Source of the DNA: Trichoplax adhaerens
Lineage: Eukaryota; Placozoa; Uniplacotomia; Trichoplacea; Trichoplacidae
Assembly (NCBI RefSeq): GCF_000150275.1
Contig: NW_002060954.1
Location: forward strand, 124,287 to 188,286
DNA length: 64,000 nt
Direction of reading: 5' to 3'
In this document: positions 36,723 to 53,061 of the stretch, piece by piece
Layout of the letters: each line of letters begins with the position of its first letter
Position numbering within the stretch: the stretch's first letter is position 1
Program-made: the position numbers and the translations under genes
The notes under the pieces: model-generated
Told to the model about the DNA's origin: nothing
Seen by the model: only the letters and a program-made list of their open reading frames with translations
Databases searched by the model: none

Positions 36723-38146
36723 ATGTCTAATAATACAAGCGGGAACGGTAATAACACGATACTGATGTGGGCCGGATTGCCCTCATTGCAGATTGCTGTT
36801 TATTCCGTAGCCATCGTTGTTGGAACTGTTGGAAACTTCTTCGTTTGCCTGATAATGTTCGGAGGCAGGCGAAAGCAAATAGCCACGGAATTACTAGTTG
36901 GGAATCTTGCAATTGCCGATTTGATTATATCGGCCATAACTCTAACCTTTACTCTAGGTTGGACGATACAAAATTTATATCCTTATGGAGAATTCTGGTG
37001 TCGTTTTGGACAGTTCTTATTTGCTGAAGCAGCTGCAGTCTCTAATTGGACATTAGCTGCAATTAGTATTGATCGATATATATTAGCTTTTCATTCAGAA
37101 AAAAAAATAAGCCGGAAACAATCCATAATTCTGATTGCTTGTATCTGGATCATTATCGTAATTATAAGTTCGCCATTACTATTTATCTATAAAGTAAGTG
37201 TCTTTACTTATCAAACTATCAAATAGTTAAAGTATCGAATAAGGTCTTCCTAAATATCAACTTTTTCTACTATTACTCCTGATAGATTCAATATTTTGAG
37301 TATGGAATTTCCAGGGAATTTCGGCCTTATTGTATTGAAGACTGGCCACATATTTCTAACAAGCGATCTTACACAATGGCATCCTTTGCGTTGTTGTTCG
37401 TCCTGCCTGTTATAATAATAATTTTTACGCATGGGAGAATTGTTATAGATTCGTGTGCTACACGTAGGAATTTAAATTCAGATAGAATTGAGATGGAAAA
37501 TTCCAATATTACAAATCAACAGCTCGAAGCGAAAACTGTTACAAATAATAATATCGATGGCACAGAAACTGAAACCAAAACTGTTAAGCGCCTCTCTAAC
37601 ACAACTCAAAGTACTCAGCCGGCTCAGACCCAAACAATCTCAGTAAATAGTGATCATGCTAATCACACCGAAGATCCTACTGACCGTAAGCATTCAGAAA
37701 CGCATTTGCCATCAGCAGATTATCAAAAACGCAAATACACACCAGATACTCAAACACTTATCAAAGCATCAACAATTGTCGTGGTATTTTTTTTAATAGC
37801 CTGGATTCCATACTACATCATGCTTATAATTAGTGAACGCATTCTTATTCGCGACGCTACATTTTCCCTCTTGTATCCACTTTTCGCGCTAATCGCCTTC
37901 GCTCAATCAGCTGCAAATCCCGTTATTTATTTCTCGTTGAGCAAAAAATTCCGAGCAGATGTGTACGTGTATCTGTTCGCTCTCTGTTATATCCTGTTTG
38001 GCTGTTTTTTTAGACATGAAGTAGAATATTCCGGAGAATCCATAGAGGACGATCAAATCCGTCGTCTCAAAGATTATCAAACCAGAAATATTGCTCAAGA
38101 GAGAATATTATTTAATAGTTCGAAAGGTGAAAGTACGATAGTGTGA
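36723..38146 (+). CDS. rhodopsin-family (class A) G-protein-coupled receptor, peptide-receptor-like
   Basis: Two exons, 36723-37193 and 37286-38146, give about 443 aa. The N-terminus MSNNTSGNGNNT has glycosylation sites. Seven helices follow, with class A landmarks: VGTVGNFFV (TM1 Asn), NLAIADLI (TM2 Asp), FWCRF (TM3 Cys), SIDRY (DRY motif), RPYCIEDWP (loop-2 Cys and TM5 approach), FFLIAWIPYY (TM6) and AANPVIYFSLSKKF (NPxxY). The sixth helix has Ala where most receptors have the Cys of CWxP. Intracellular loop 3 is long (about 110 aa) and rich in Thr, Ser and Asn. The intron between TM4 and loop 2 is in phase 0. The receptor should sit in the plasma membrane and couple to heterotrimeric G proteins. 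The ligand cannot be named from sequence; the layout is closest to neuropeptide receptors. Confidence 0.92.
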
Positions 38147-38934
38147 AATAGCTTAACTATACTGTATGTACTGATTTTATGCATTACCTTATGGAAGTAT
38201 ATCATTCGATTACGACAATCCATGCGTTACTATTGCAACTGTAATCCTGTCTAATAAAATAATTCATTTAATAACTTTGTACCGAAAATTACAGTTAAAC
38301 TATTGTACATCTCAAATCAATCAAACGTTATCGAATTTGGATAGCTATATATAATTATAATTACCACTTCGTAGGATCATAATATAATCATTGATATTTG
38401 ACTGTTATACCTTACAATCCTGTGTATTATCTATACACACTCCTTATAAATCTCACGGATCTCGGTCCCTGTTTACATTACTTATTGATAAATTCTTAAA
38501 AATACTACTCCACTTTAGGAAGCTATATTATCTGTAAATAACCACAGCAACAATTTTGCAGATCAACTCGTTACATTCAATAAAACTCAAAGACTGATGT
38601 CTAAAAATGTTCGGATATACAGTATTTTTTATTATTGTTACTGCATATTTTGCATAAGTACGGTAGAGGCCTAGATGCAAATAATTGCTTCAGCTGATTG
38701 CCATTTAATTGTATAAGTCATTCGAATTTTATTGCAAGCACACAAGTACGGTAGAAACGATAGGTCTACAACCATCGAAGCTGTAATTTCTAAAATAGTG
38801 TTTACCATAAGATACCGTTAACAATACAGCATTAATTATACGTATTACTGCATGTTGTACACCACAAGCTCTAAAGCTTGGATTACTTAAATTTGAGTTA
38901 CGTTCCTATACAGGTTGTTTATAGATAACAAATT
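38147..38934. other. convergent 3' region between the GPCR and PP2A genes
   Basis: No gene. It holds the two 3' untranslated regions by position. It is AT-rich with no notable repeat. Confidence 0.5.
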
Positions 38935-41760
<2,826 letters not shown>

Positions 41761-43070
41761 ACTGGAATAATACTTAAATGCTAAATTCTATAATATCGTA
41801 TCGGTGTTTAACTATTAACAAGTACGGCATCCAACGTTGAAATGCTTGGAGCGCTGTTATGAAATTTGTTATAAACTACTGTAAAACTAATACACAGTAC
41901 TGTTAGTACTGTATACTACCGTACAGCACAGCACTGAAAGAGCTGACGCTGCAAGTCTTCGTGTACTACTGTACAGGACCAGACTACTGTAGTACAGTAC
42001 TGTAGAGATGAAGATCTTTAGCTGTACTGTACTGTACTGTACTGTACACTGTACAGTAGCGTTACTACCGTAAGCACTGTACGGTATACAGTCATGGACT
42101 GCTGTACTACAGACAGTCTACAGTACAGTACGGTATAGTGTAGATGTGCAAAATCTGTAGCCAATCGAGTATTTTTGGAGTGAGACATGGCATTTTCACA
42201 GACCTTTACAGTACAGTACTTTTTAAGTCTAAAATACAAAAATACTGTACTGTACCGTACAGTCAGTGGTACAGTACAGTACAGTGTACTGTACACTAGG
42301 GTTTCTACAGTAGTGTACTGTACAGTGTACTGTACATGTGATCGGGTTTGTTAGTATGCATAATAAACCATACCATAAACCACATACTGTAAGCCGTTTC
42401 AGCGATGTGCATTTGATCACTTAACAAATTCTGGAACGCCCTACAGTACGGTACTGTACAGTACAGTACAGTACTTCATGTCCGTTACTGTACAGCACAG
42501 TGTACAGTACTGTACATACATGTACACTATACAGTACTGTATAGTACTGTACTGTATAGTTTTTGGGTTTCCGCAAATTCGAATGCATCAGTCTTCTGCC
42601 TTTTGTCATGAACTGTATTTACTGTATTGTACTGTAATGTGTGGATGGTGGTAAGGTGTACTGTACTGTACAGTGTACACTGCTGTGGCAGTGAAACGTG
42701 GCGTGGCAGGAGTGCTATCTATTAGCTTATAAATATAAGTGATCCTTTCTTTATGAAATCTTTTGTAGTAAAGTATAATCAAGAAGGTAAGTAAATTACT
42801 GCAATCTACTTTTAGCACTGCCGCTATAGTGTAAGGAATTATAGTTTTTTCTTGCTACGACTTTAATAATATTTATACGTTATATGTAATCGTTTTACAC
42901 TAGCAAGAAATTTCATAAATCTTTTCCGCTGTATAGCTTATTTAAAGTAATTAGTGAAGCTATACTGTACTATGATGTACTCGGGTAGAAGTGTTCATGG
43001 TACATACTAGCTTATTTTACACAGGGTGTATTTGATACTTGTCTTGTATTTGTATGGCAAAAGAGCAGAG
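41761..43070. other. divergent promoter region between PP2A and SEC24, filled with palindromic repeats
   Basis: The start codons of the two divergent housekeeping genes flank about 1.3 kb. Much of it (41878-42690) is palindromic pentanucleotide repeat. Promoters for both genes presumably lie here, but no core element is recognisable. Confidence 0.5.
41878..42690. repeat. large cluster of palindromic TACAG/CTGTA blocks
   Basis: Several dense tracts (around 42022-42057, 42242-42296, 42307-42338, 42442-42476, 42486-42520, 42530-42560 and 42655-42682) consist of cagta or tactg pentamers that switch orientation, for example gctgtactgtactgtactgt, with short unique spacers. Because the units are nearly stop-free, they create spurious open frames rich in Tyr, Cys, Thr and Val. 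Confidence 0.88.
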
Positions 43071-46000
43071 ATGTCTCGACGAAAATACCCTATAAGTCCA
43101 TCAGCGGCACCAGTTCCAGAATACCTACCGGCCTCAACTACTCCTCGTATGTCGGATCCTCTTTCCGAAATGCAGTTTAATGCTAATACTAATCCTAATT
43201 TAAATTGTAAGTAATTAGTAATACAAGCGTCATAGAATATTACGTACTATCAATATACTGGTGTTATATACTTGTATAAAAACTGGGATCAAAACTATAG
43301 CAATTTAAACCGTACAGCTATCAAGGAATCTCGCTGTTTACATGCGCATGATTCTCTTGAAGCTGGATTGGCAGGCGAGTCAGCGTACCATACTGCACAG
43401 AGTCCTTCACCGACACTAAAAGATATGAAATGAAGATCTCTGCTGCATGCTGAGTGCAACAGAAATACAGAAATGAGTTTGGTTAAGTTTACGATTATTA
43501 TTTAAAATTGTAAACCATCTCCAATCCGCAGATCATGCTAATGTAATTCTCATAAGCTAGTAAGTAATACGCTACGTAAAATTAATTGCAGTACCGTACT
43601 TTACTATACTGTACATTACGCCTACATTTCAATATGCAGGTAAAATACTGTAACTTAAGTGGAAGTTTGAAACAGAAAATTACCATCTAGTAAGAAAGAC
43701 ACTCCAGTTTTCAAATTACACTGCAGTACTTGCTAGTGGTACTATATCCGCAATGGCTCTAACTTTTATCAAAGGGTTTCGTTTATTAGCAATTTGGTAA
43801 AATTTTCAGCTTCAAATTTCTTGAGATCGGGATATAAAACGTACAATTGAAGGTCCTTGATGAGTATTCATTCCTTATGTATGGCGATGGCTGCACAAAG
43901 TTCAATACATCACTGGCTCTTAGGCTGTGTCAATGAAATACTATATGCTAATACCTTATGATTTATTTGAACGTTGAAACTCCATAGTCGATAGTCTTAA
44001 TAATTATTATTATTAGAAATCTTCGATCATTCTTCCTGTATTGTGCAAATCTTTTCACTAGATTATACTTATACTATACAGTACGTACAGTACAGTAGAA
44101 TATGGATATCACTAATTATAATTTGAAACGTAATACTACAAGTTAGCTTTAAACTCATCAAGATGTACTTGAATCATAATATTATGAAAGCGAGCCGGAT
44201 TGATATCCCTATACTGTAACTTTGAGTGCCGCAATTTATAAAAAGTGAACTCATCAAAATCTGCATTGCTTATAATTTTTCGATTTAAATTCTTATACTG
44301 TATATATATTCAATAGCAGAAGTGATTCAATTGCTAGCACAGTACCATCGATTACCATTAGCAATTTTACTCAATGTGAATGAAATTACGACAGTACTGT
44401 ACAGTATTATGAATCACTTAGAAGAACCTTACTATAATATCAATACTACGTCGACTCTTTTTGTGAAATTCGTAAACGTTCATGTATGAATGCGTGTAAG
44501 CCTAGTGTTATTAACTCTGCAAGCAGGCTAAGTAGCCAGCGTTATAGTAATACAATTTCCATTTCCTGAGCCGCATTACGCTACTACCAGAACTTCTCCT
44601 GTTATTCCGACAACCCTTCACTGGAATCTTCGTGCTCATCACTTCATTATACTAAAAGTATAACAAATCTAGCTATTTCGTATTCAGTTCAAGGTACTAG
44701 GTACTCATCTAATTGATCAATCCAATAAAGTACATTGGTTCTAATGCGTTTAAAAAATGGAAAAGATGTGATCTATAACTTCCCGGAGCTGAAAATAGTG
44801 CTGATATACGCGTACCTTGAGTATCAGTTATGATCATTATATTTCATGCTAAGTAGCATCAATTTGATATAAAATATAGTTTTAAATCGTTAAGCAATTA
44901 TGTTGACAATTTTCGGTCAGCTTGTGTAATACCCATACCAGAATCATTTTCGTATAGTTCTGAATTGTGCAGTGCTATGTTCATTGTGATCATTTATTTA
45001 ACAAGTTATTGCATAAGGTCTACGCTGTACATGTTCAAGTACTACATTGTGGGCTGGCGCAATACTTGTACGTAAAACGTTGCCTTTGCTAGTCTTTGCT
45101 GCTTGAGTCTGTTAAACAAGTTTTTTTATCAATCACGTTTGCAATCTGAAGTCGACATGACTGTTAATAAATATCTCCTATCTTGTTAGCATATAAGACT
45201 TTGTGTGTGGGTTATAAACTGTATTAGTTACATCATCAACAGTAACATAATTATGTGATTCATATCGTGCGCGCAGCGTCTTTTGAGCGGCATTCGGATA
45301 ATAGTAATTTTATCCCACCTAATCCAAGATCGTTGCCTCCGCCAGGCAAAGGTATGATATTTAATAGACCAACTTGCTCATTCATATCGATAGGTACTTT
45401 TTATCTTAATTAATTCCTGACTACCAATATATAGAGCAAGAATTTATGAGTGACATGGCACCCGCTGCATATAAATCCTCAAATTCTATACAAACACAGG
45501 ATACGAGACAAAATTCTCACATTACACTGTCTGATAACCCTAAACCAGGAATCATGTCCGGTAAGTAACACCTTAAATTTATACTATAATCTCTTGCCAA
45601 AATTTTATACGTCAACTGTAGATGGCATATCTACGTAGAAATGGAATGTATGATAAGTGGAGTAAAGTTTTGTTATTTACCAAAACTGTGGCACGAAGCG
45701 ATTAATTATGCATAAATTCTAAAAGTTTTTACTTGTAATAATTTTTATTGTTGTTATTCAGTAAATTAAATGATGTCCATTTTGCCATGCTTTAAAAAAT
45801 TATCGTAATTCTCAATCACCCTTGGGAAGTCATACTTTCATAAAATAACAATGATAAAAAGTAATATGTGTGTTATATCAAGTACATGCTTATAATATTT
45901 TGATTTCATAAGTTAATTGCTGTTCATAATGCTGTACTACCTGTATGGACAACTGTAATCTTTTTGGATCTTCACTATACATTACCTGTCTATCAGGAGT

Positions 46001-49000
46001 AGTACATATAATAGTCTCGCCATTATACCCCTATAATGTACTATTCTTATGGGTTTCAATAGTACTGCTTTACCATATTAGTTATTAAATTCTAATTAGA
46101 CCTGAGAAAGGTTCGGTTCGGTTCAAAACCGTTATGATCTATATTTCTAATACACTAATAATTATAGTATATTGCATGTGACGATTTAATAACAGTATCG
46201 TATGCAAGATCTCTTGTGATCTGTTTTCTATATTCTGTATAGTCAGCTACTAGTCTCGTTTTTCGAAAATATTTACGTGATGCAGTTTGATTTCCTATGT
46301 ATTACAATTCGGTATCATGACATTTACAAATCTGCTTTAGTTTTATGTATACGTATACAATTCAGTAACACGATGTTTACAGATGATGAATCCAATCTAT
46401 TCTAACTTATTATACACAGGTCAATCGTACAAGGCTGGAGCTACCATTACGTCTAAGCGCCGTTACTATCCAGTACAGGTTAATAGAAATTGACCAATAA
46501 CACGACACAACGTATCTCATAATAACTGGGTGTTTTTATACAAAGTATGGCAATATGCAATTCGTACTTTATAGGATACCATGTTGAACGCTGCATCACG
46601 CCAAATTACTACAGACGTAGCAGCACGTCCTATTACGGATAGTCATTTAGAGTCAGTACCTTCTAAAAGTTCGGTCTCACGAATGGATCAGGTAATGCCG
46701 TATAGGTGCTCAAATGCCCAGCTAAAATTCTTTTACTGACGACTCCTGGCTATCAGGAAGAATGTTAATCTATAGTATATTCTATAATTATAAATTTTTC
46801 TTTTTCTCGCAATTTTTGATCATTTAATATTCCCTTCTCGAAGTTGTGATGTAACTTTTAGCTAGCATTTGTACACTTAGTGTTATTTTACACTATAAAT
46901 GCAGGCACATATTCCTAGTAGTCACATTCTTCAATCAAATCTTCCCCAGGCTAACCAAGAAACGGTTCGGCAGCAATTTGGGTCAATGGCACTCCAAGTA
47001 GTAGCTTCCATTACCTTTTTTCTAGATATTATTGTGCCCTGAATTAAGAATTATTTTTATTATTTAGCAACAGCCTCAGCCTCTAGCAAATATTGTTAAT
47101 TTGAGTCAAGAGAAGAATCTGTTTGATAATCCTATGACTTCTAAGCCGGATTTGCCGGAGGTTTGAATACTTTACAGAATATTAATGATAAAGAGTTTTA
47201 TGGTTATAATCTATCTTATTTACATCCGTCAGATATACCGCGGAATAGAATATGATCAAAGGTATTCTGTATATTGCTAGAATAGATTCGGCATGCGATG
47301 ATTTCTTATCCGGATTTTTATAGAACTTTGCCGAAACTATTTTTCTAACCAATGATCTGTTCTTGAAACAGTATCTTCTGTTGTACATTGAACGCAATCC
47401 CTCACAATGGCAGCCTTTTATCAAAATGTAAGGTTCCTTTGGGACTGTATATTCATCCATACAAAGACATTCAAGTAAGTTGAGTTACTTATTGATGGTA
47501 TTCTGTAATGGCGTTGCCAATATTGTAATGCTTACTGTTATATTTACATCCAGAATCTTACCGTTGTGTCATCGTCAGTGATAACGAGATGTCGTGTTTG
47601 TCGTGCCTATCTAAATCCGTTTGTAACTCTTTTATCCAATCATAAGTGGAAATGTAATCTCTGTTTCCGCGTAAATGATCGTAAGGGAAATGCCACATCA
47701 ATGCGTTTATTTCAGCTTTCTGCAGAACGTCAACTATTTCCAAATCTAATTTCGTTATTTGCTTTTTTGTATGATAGTCCCTAATGAATTCGTTTACAAT
47801 AGCAATATCTCCATTAATAAACGACCAGAGTTAAGGAATTGCACTGTTGAATTCATCGCACCTTCGGAATATATGGTTAGTTTTAGATGAATGTCTATGC
47901 TTTTGCTGAATGACTTCTTTTAAAAGATCGTAATAGGAAGATCAAAATTAATATATAGGTTCGTCCTCCTCAACCAGCTGTGTACTTATTCATGTTCGAT
48001 GTGAGTTTTACTGCTACTAGCACAGGTATTTATCTTGTTGAGAAATATATGGAACCTGTAAATTAAGAATCATTAGCGTATAGTTTACTTACTTGTTTCA
48101 GTACTTTATTTTTTACCCATTAGTTTCGATAGAAATTATATAAGCAATTAATGGTCTTTCGGTAGGATACTTGGAGGCCGCGTGTCGGATTATGAAGGAA
48201 GAGTTAGATAAGCTACCAGGAGATTCCAGAACAATGATTGGAATCATTGCTTTTGATAGCAGTATTCATTTTTTTAATTTGAAGGTAGAGATATTGTTAT
48301 TGTATCGATAGAAATAGATATCATGTATTTCTCTATCGTAAATGTTAATAATCATATTCTCTAATTTATTTAGCCTTCACTTCCCCAGCCGCAGATGTTA
48401 GTCATATCTGAAGTTAATGGTAGGCATAACAAGAAGCAACTATACTTACTACTTATCTCTATTATAAAATTATCTATAAATTCCTTTAGATATTTTTCTA
48501 CCTTCTCCTGATGATCTTTTGGTTAACCTACAAGAAAGTAAAGAGGTATCTATAAGTATATAAATTTTGGCCATGTGCAATTGCTGTTCCACAAACTTCT
48601 GATTTATTTCACATTGTAGTTAGTCTTATCACTGCTGGACCAGCTCCCTAACTTGTTTGATTCATCAAGAAATGTTCACAGTGCTACTGGAGCTGCAATG
48701 CAAGCTGGATATAAGTTATTGGTGAGATGTTATAGTTATGAGTTTAAGTAAACTAATTATTTTAATCTAATTTTAAATATTCCTGAAGATGCCTACAGGA
48801 GGACGTATTACCGTATTTCAAGTATCTCTACCTAATTTTGGACCTGGAGCATTGAAAATGCGGGAAGATCCGAACCAAAGAGCAGCGGCAACAAAGGTGA
48901 TACTTTCTTGTTCAGTTATTTATCTCCTAATTGATTTAGTAAAGATATCCTTCTCAACTATGGCACTTGCATAATTTATCGGTAGTTGTAATCAACATTT

Positions 49001-51459
49001 AATTTACATTTTGTAGGAGATACCTCAACTCGTACCTGCTACAGATTTTTACAAGAAACTAGCTCTTGACTGTTGTAGTCATCAGATATGCATAGACTTG
49101 TTTTCGTTAGCGACACAATATGCTGACCTGTCATCTCTATGTTAGTCAAGCGTTTCAGTTTAAATTTAAGAAACATAAAGATATTCTTTGATGCTACTTT
49201 TTGTTACAATGCAGCATGCGTCTCTAAATATTCCGCTGGTTGTATTTACTATTATTGTAACTATCATCGAACAAACAGTGCAATCTCGATGAAGTTTGAA
49301 TCAGAATTTAGGTATAAATATTGATACTTTCGTTATAATTAGTTAATTAGTAAAGATCAATAATATCGCGAGTAGTCATAAAATCTATTTGATAACATTT
49401 ATAATTTTACTATAGACGATATCTTAGTCGAAGTCTTGGGTTAGAAGCGGTAATGAGAATTCGTTGTACTAGAGGTAGGTTTTATTTGATAGCCATTGAT
49501 CAGGATATAGCGATGACGGAATGACAGGAATACGATGTTGCTTTATTTACAGGCCTATCCATCCACACCTTTTATGGAAACTTTTTTGTTCGTTCTACTG
49601 ACTTGTTAGCATTGCCTAACATAAATCCAGACACTAGCTTTGGAATGCAAGTTTCTATTGAAGAATCTTTGAGCGATTTAAAGCTTGCATGTTTTCAAGC
49701 TGCTTTATTATATACCAATACCAAAGGTTGATAGTAATTCCGATAGTTCAGCCTTTCTCTAGATTTTCACCATTTCAGTGTCATTTCACGAATATTTAAA
49801 TGTTTGACATGCAGGAGAACGCAGGATAAGAGTGCATACATTAGCAATCCCAATTGTGGCATCACCTGACCAGATTTATAGATCGCTTGATTGTCGCCTT
49901 ATAGTAAATTTGCTTTCTAAGATGGGTATGTTAGTTTACTTAGTGAGTTATAACCTTCTAATTTTCAAGCAATGTTGTTTTCTTAGTTATAATTTAAACA
50001 CTTTTTAGCGGTAGATAGAACATTGACAGCATCAATAGGAGATGCGCGAGAGGTAAATTACTGATTTAATGACCCATGTTTCTTTAGCATTATTAGTAGG
50101 AGTTTTTATACTAATAGCTGTCGCCCAGTACTTTATTAATTGATATCTTATTCTTCACTTGTCAAGGCCTTGCTCAACGCTATAATAGATACTACAAAAG
50201 CATTTAAAGCTCACATTAGGTCATCGCAGAAATCTGAAGTTATTCTTCCTTCATCATTGAAATTATTACCTCTTTACATCCTTGGGTTATTAAAACACGT
50301 AAGAAAATTGCCGTTGTTTTCAATTTGATGTAGCTTAATGAGTGAACTTGTTGTCGTTTATTAATGCTCCAGTAATTGTGAAAAGAGGATTTATCGCAAA
50401 TTAAGGCACTATTTTAACACATGGTGCTACTGCGGTAATGCTCAATTGGTAGTTACGACTTAATTAGAAAGCTTATGAATCTACAACTTTATCCCAATTT
50501 GTAGACCGCATTTCGTTTAGGGACTAGCACATCATTAGATGCTCGAACATTCGCTTTACACCAATTCAACACTTTACCTGTCAAAACAGCTCTACTAACA
50601 ATTTACCCAGCTCTTTATGCTCTCCATGATCTGGACAAAAACGTAATTAAGTGATGTTATACTCTAAGATTATACCGTATACAATAGTGTACAAATCAGA
50701 TTATATGTTTCTTCTAGTGCAAAATCTTTACGCGACCGGTACATCTGATTTGAACACTACAATAGGCATTATTAAATTTTTAAATCAATAGGAACCGATA
50801 CGTACAGCTTCAGGAATAGTGCCTAATCCACCCCAATTACCTTTGTCGTGGGAAAAGATTTACAAGAATGGAATCTACCTTTTAGACGCTGGCACTGTGA
50901 GCAATAAAGTTTGTGTAGGTATATTTAAGTTACAAAAATAAAGTTGTATATTCCTGTTTTTGACACAGATAATATTCATATGGATCGGTAAAGCTGTTGA
51001 CCCACGACTACTTAATGAATTATTCGACAAGGATAATTTCTTGAGTCTGCCAGACACCTACATGGTGAGAATCTTAATTGCATGTATTTGAGTTATTGTT
51101 TCGCGATTACGTTTTCTGTGCTACTCTACTTTCACGAAATTTACACTTATCCGTGATTCCTTCCTTTCAGATTTCTCTACCTGAACTTAATAATGCATTG
51201 TCAAGTTCAGTAAGGAAATTTGTTAACACTCTGCGTCTTTCGAGACCAATTTGTCCTCCCCTATATATCATAAGGTAAGTTCATGAGTTTAAATACTCTC
51301 TTTATCATGTATATAAGATGCATCTTTCTTTGTGTCATATAAAATAGGGAAGATAGCCGCTTTAGGAAAGAATTTAGCCAAAATTTCGTTAACGATCGAA
51401 CGGAAGCCACGATGTCTTACTTTGAATTCATGGTTCATGTGCAAAAGCAGCTGATATAA
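43071..51459 (+). CDS. SEC24: COPII coat subunit SEC24, A/B type
   Basis: Twenty-nine exons join in frame to about 953 aa: 43071-43206, 45277-45351, 45435-45560, 46420-46478, 46575-46691, 46905-46997, 47068-47160, 47233-47261, 47372-47474, 47554-47680, 47778-47875, 47959-48025, 48166-48284, 48374-48419, 48490-48545, 48620-48721, 48789-48896, 49017-49140, 49215-49311, 49416-49474, 49553-49726, 49815-49925, 50009-50052, 50167-50298, 50505-50642, 50792-50908, 50969-51064, 51171-51274, 51348-51459. A disordered Pro/Ser/Asn-rich N-terminus leads to the zinc finger (TRCRVCRAYLNPF, WKCNLCFRVND), the vWA trunk (VEFIAPSEYMVRPPQPAVYL, GGRITVFQVSLPNFGPG), the beta-sandwich and helical parts (FYKKLALDC, CVSKYSAGCIYYY, HTFYGNFFVRSTDLL) and a gelsolin-like end (MSYFEFMVHVQKQLI). 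SEC24 selects cargo for ER-to-Golgi vesicles, paired with SEC23. The first intron is 2 kb and may hide further exons. Confidence 0.95.
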
Positions 51460-52246
51460 TTTGTAAATTGATGTGATGTAATATTTGCTAATGTATTTTG
51501 ATAGTATCCAAATCAGTAACATAGATGGCGATTTGTTTACTTCACCAAAGTTGTCGTAGAAATAAACGCAATTTAGAAAACTGGCATCTTTCATTTCATT
51601 TTTATTAATTTTGGTTAATTTAAGATACTACAATGCCGTTTGAATACGCATAACAGTAATATATCACTTTGGAGTCAAAACTGAATCGAAGTAGCTACAG
51701 CATAATAGCAGCGGTATGAATTATTTTTATTGTAAATGATGGCAACTACAACGGATGTGTGTAACCGCTGTGTTTTATGAATTGATGTACAAAAATTTTA
51801 AGGGGATTGCAATTATTAAAATTCAGTTACAAATTTCGTAGTCTGATATGCTTTCGATTACAACTCCACACGGTAAGATGGAATATCACTGCGGATGGCA
51901 GTTTCACAATAGTAAACAACTCTTACGTACATGCAGCGATAAGCACAGATCACAATATGTGAATGCAGTTAACTTAATTAACAATAATAAGAAATCGTTT
52001 TCGTTACACCAGTATAACATACATACAACTTGGCTATTACGAAAATTTTTAAAATACCAGATGCTAGTGTCGCATTATCGACAGACTATCTCAGATATGT
52101 CTTACTACCTACTACAAAAGATGCGAAGTTAAACACCATAGTGACAAATAGTCATGGTATTTTTAAATTAGTTTAGAAAGGTTGCCTTTCAACTTTCATA
52201 CTTACCAATGGATTGATTAGAATAGTTAAATCAAGAATCATGTAGC
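51460..52246. other. 3' flank of SEC24, no gene seen
   Basis: It is AT-rich. The open frame at 51848-52132 has a plausible ATG but no recognisable motif and no splice support, so it is not called as a gene. Confidence 0.4.
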
Positions 52247-52680
52247 CTATGGTCTTGGTATAGAGGAACCTGCCTGCTTAATATAATGGATATAAAATCA
52301 GTATACTGTAACACAAGAGACATTTTTCGGATTTAGGCTAGCATACGGAATCGCGAAATGATTGCTAATAAAATATAACGGCCAGACAATAGTCTCAGAC
52401 TAATCAACACTGTTTACTTCAGCATCGTTATAAATATAGGGCACAGCTTGGCAAGCTAAATACAATTTTAACCCTTCTTGATAAGCCCATGCATTATCTT
52501 CCTATTACAATTATTACCGTAGATGGGTATATTTGACTAGCTGGCCTTTTAGATTATCATTTGTGATCCCAGCACTGTGGACTGTACACTATATCGTTAT
52601 TTACGAACAACAACAGCTACATGATGAGTCTCAAATATACTGTTAGCATACGAAGCTTGGTCTTGAAGCAGCAGGTAGAA
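52247..52680 (-). CDS. unidentified protein, C-terminal exons only
   Basis: Four exons on the leftward strand fit together in phase: 52605-52680, 52518-52540, 52418-52501 and 52247-52273. They read FYLLLQDQASYANSIF, ETHHVAVVVPSQIYPST, EDNAWAYQEGLKLYLACQAV and PYIYNDAEAGSSIPRP, then a stop. Splice sites are good (gaa|gtaaac, acg|gtaata, cag acceptors). Intervening frames are broken by stops, which argues for real exons rather than chance. I do not recognise the family. The 5' part must lie between 52681 and the COMM-domain gene or be interleaved with it; I could not place it. It is the next gene on the same strand as the COMM-domain gene, so a missing connection between the two cannot be ruled out. 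Confidence 0.5.
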
Positions 52681-53061
52681 CTTGCCAAATAGATAAGTGC
52701 ATAAACTAAATTCAAACTAGCTTATGATAACAATTAACGGTAAATGCAAAACCAACGTAATCATCCAATTACAAAGAGGGAATCGCAAGTCAAGCCTCAA
52801 CCTTAATTCCGTAACCTCAGTCACATTTGTTGTGCGATAATAAACAAACGAGTATGACAGGTTCAATTGACAACACCTGTGCATCCACTTTCATATTTCT
52901 CATATCCTCGACAAAGTATTCCAAATTATATAGTATAGTTGTACTGTACTGTACATTGGGTGTAAATATTGCAATATCAACTTCATTTATACAATATACA
53001 GTAGTGCCGTACAGTATATGCTTAGCAATGGTAAATTTTATCAATTTTAGGTAGCTAGTGG

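Noticed and set aside
42018-42818. Several open frames rich in Tyr, Cys, Thr and Val in the 42-kb cluster, similarly at 33825-34007 and 54455-54658
   Set aside because: They are translations of the TACAG/CTGTA pentamers, which lack stops in some frames. No motif, splice support or independent composition suggests a protein.
43361-43440. Possible extra SEC24 exon in the first intron (AGESAYHTAQSPSPTLKDM)
   Set aside because: Composition fits the disordered N-terminus, but there is no donor before the stop, and the flanking exons already join in phase.
47182-47460. 92-codon leftward open frame
   Set aside because: It is antisense to two SEC24 exons, including the one encoding CCTLNAIPHNGSLLSKCKVP.
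50717-50790. Open sequence between SEC24 exons 50505-50642 and 50792-50908
   Set aside because: It would insert residues absent from SEC24A/B, and direct joining of the flanking exons aligns without a gap.
51289-51594. 101-codon leftward open frame next to the SEC24 end
   Set aside because: It is antisense to the last SEC24 exon (51348-51459) and has no motif of its own.
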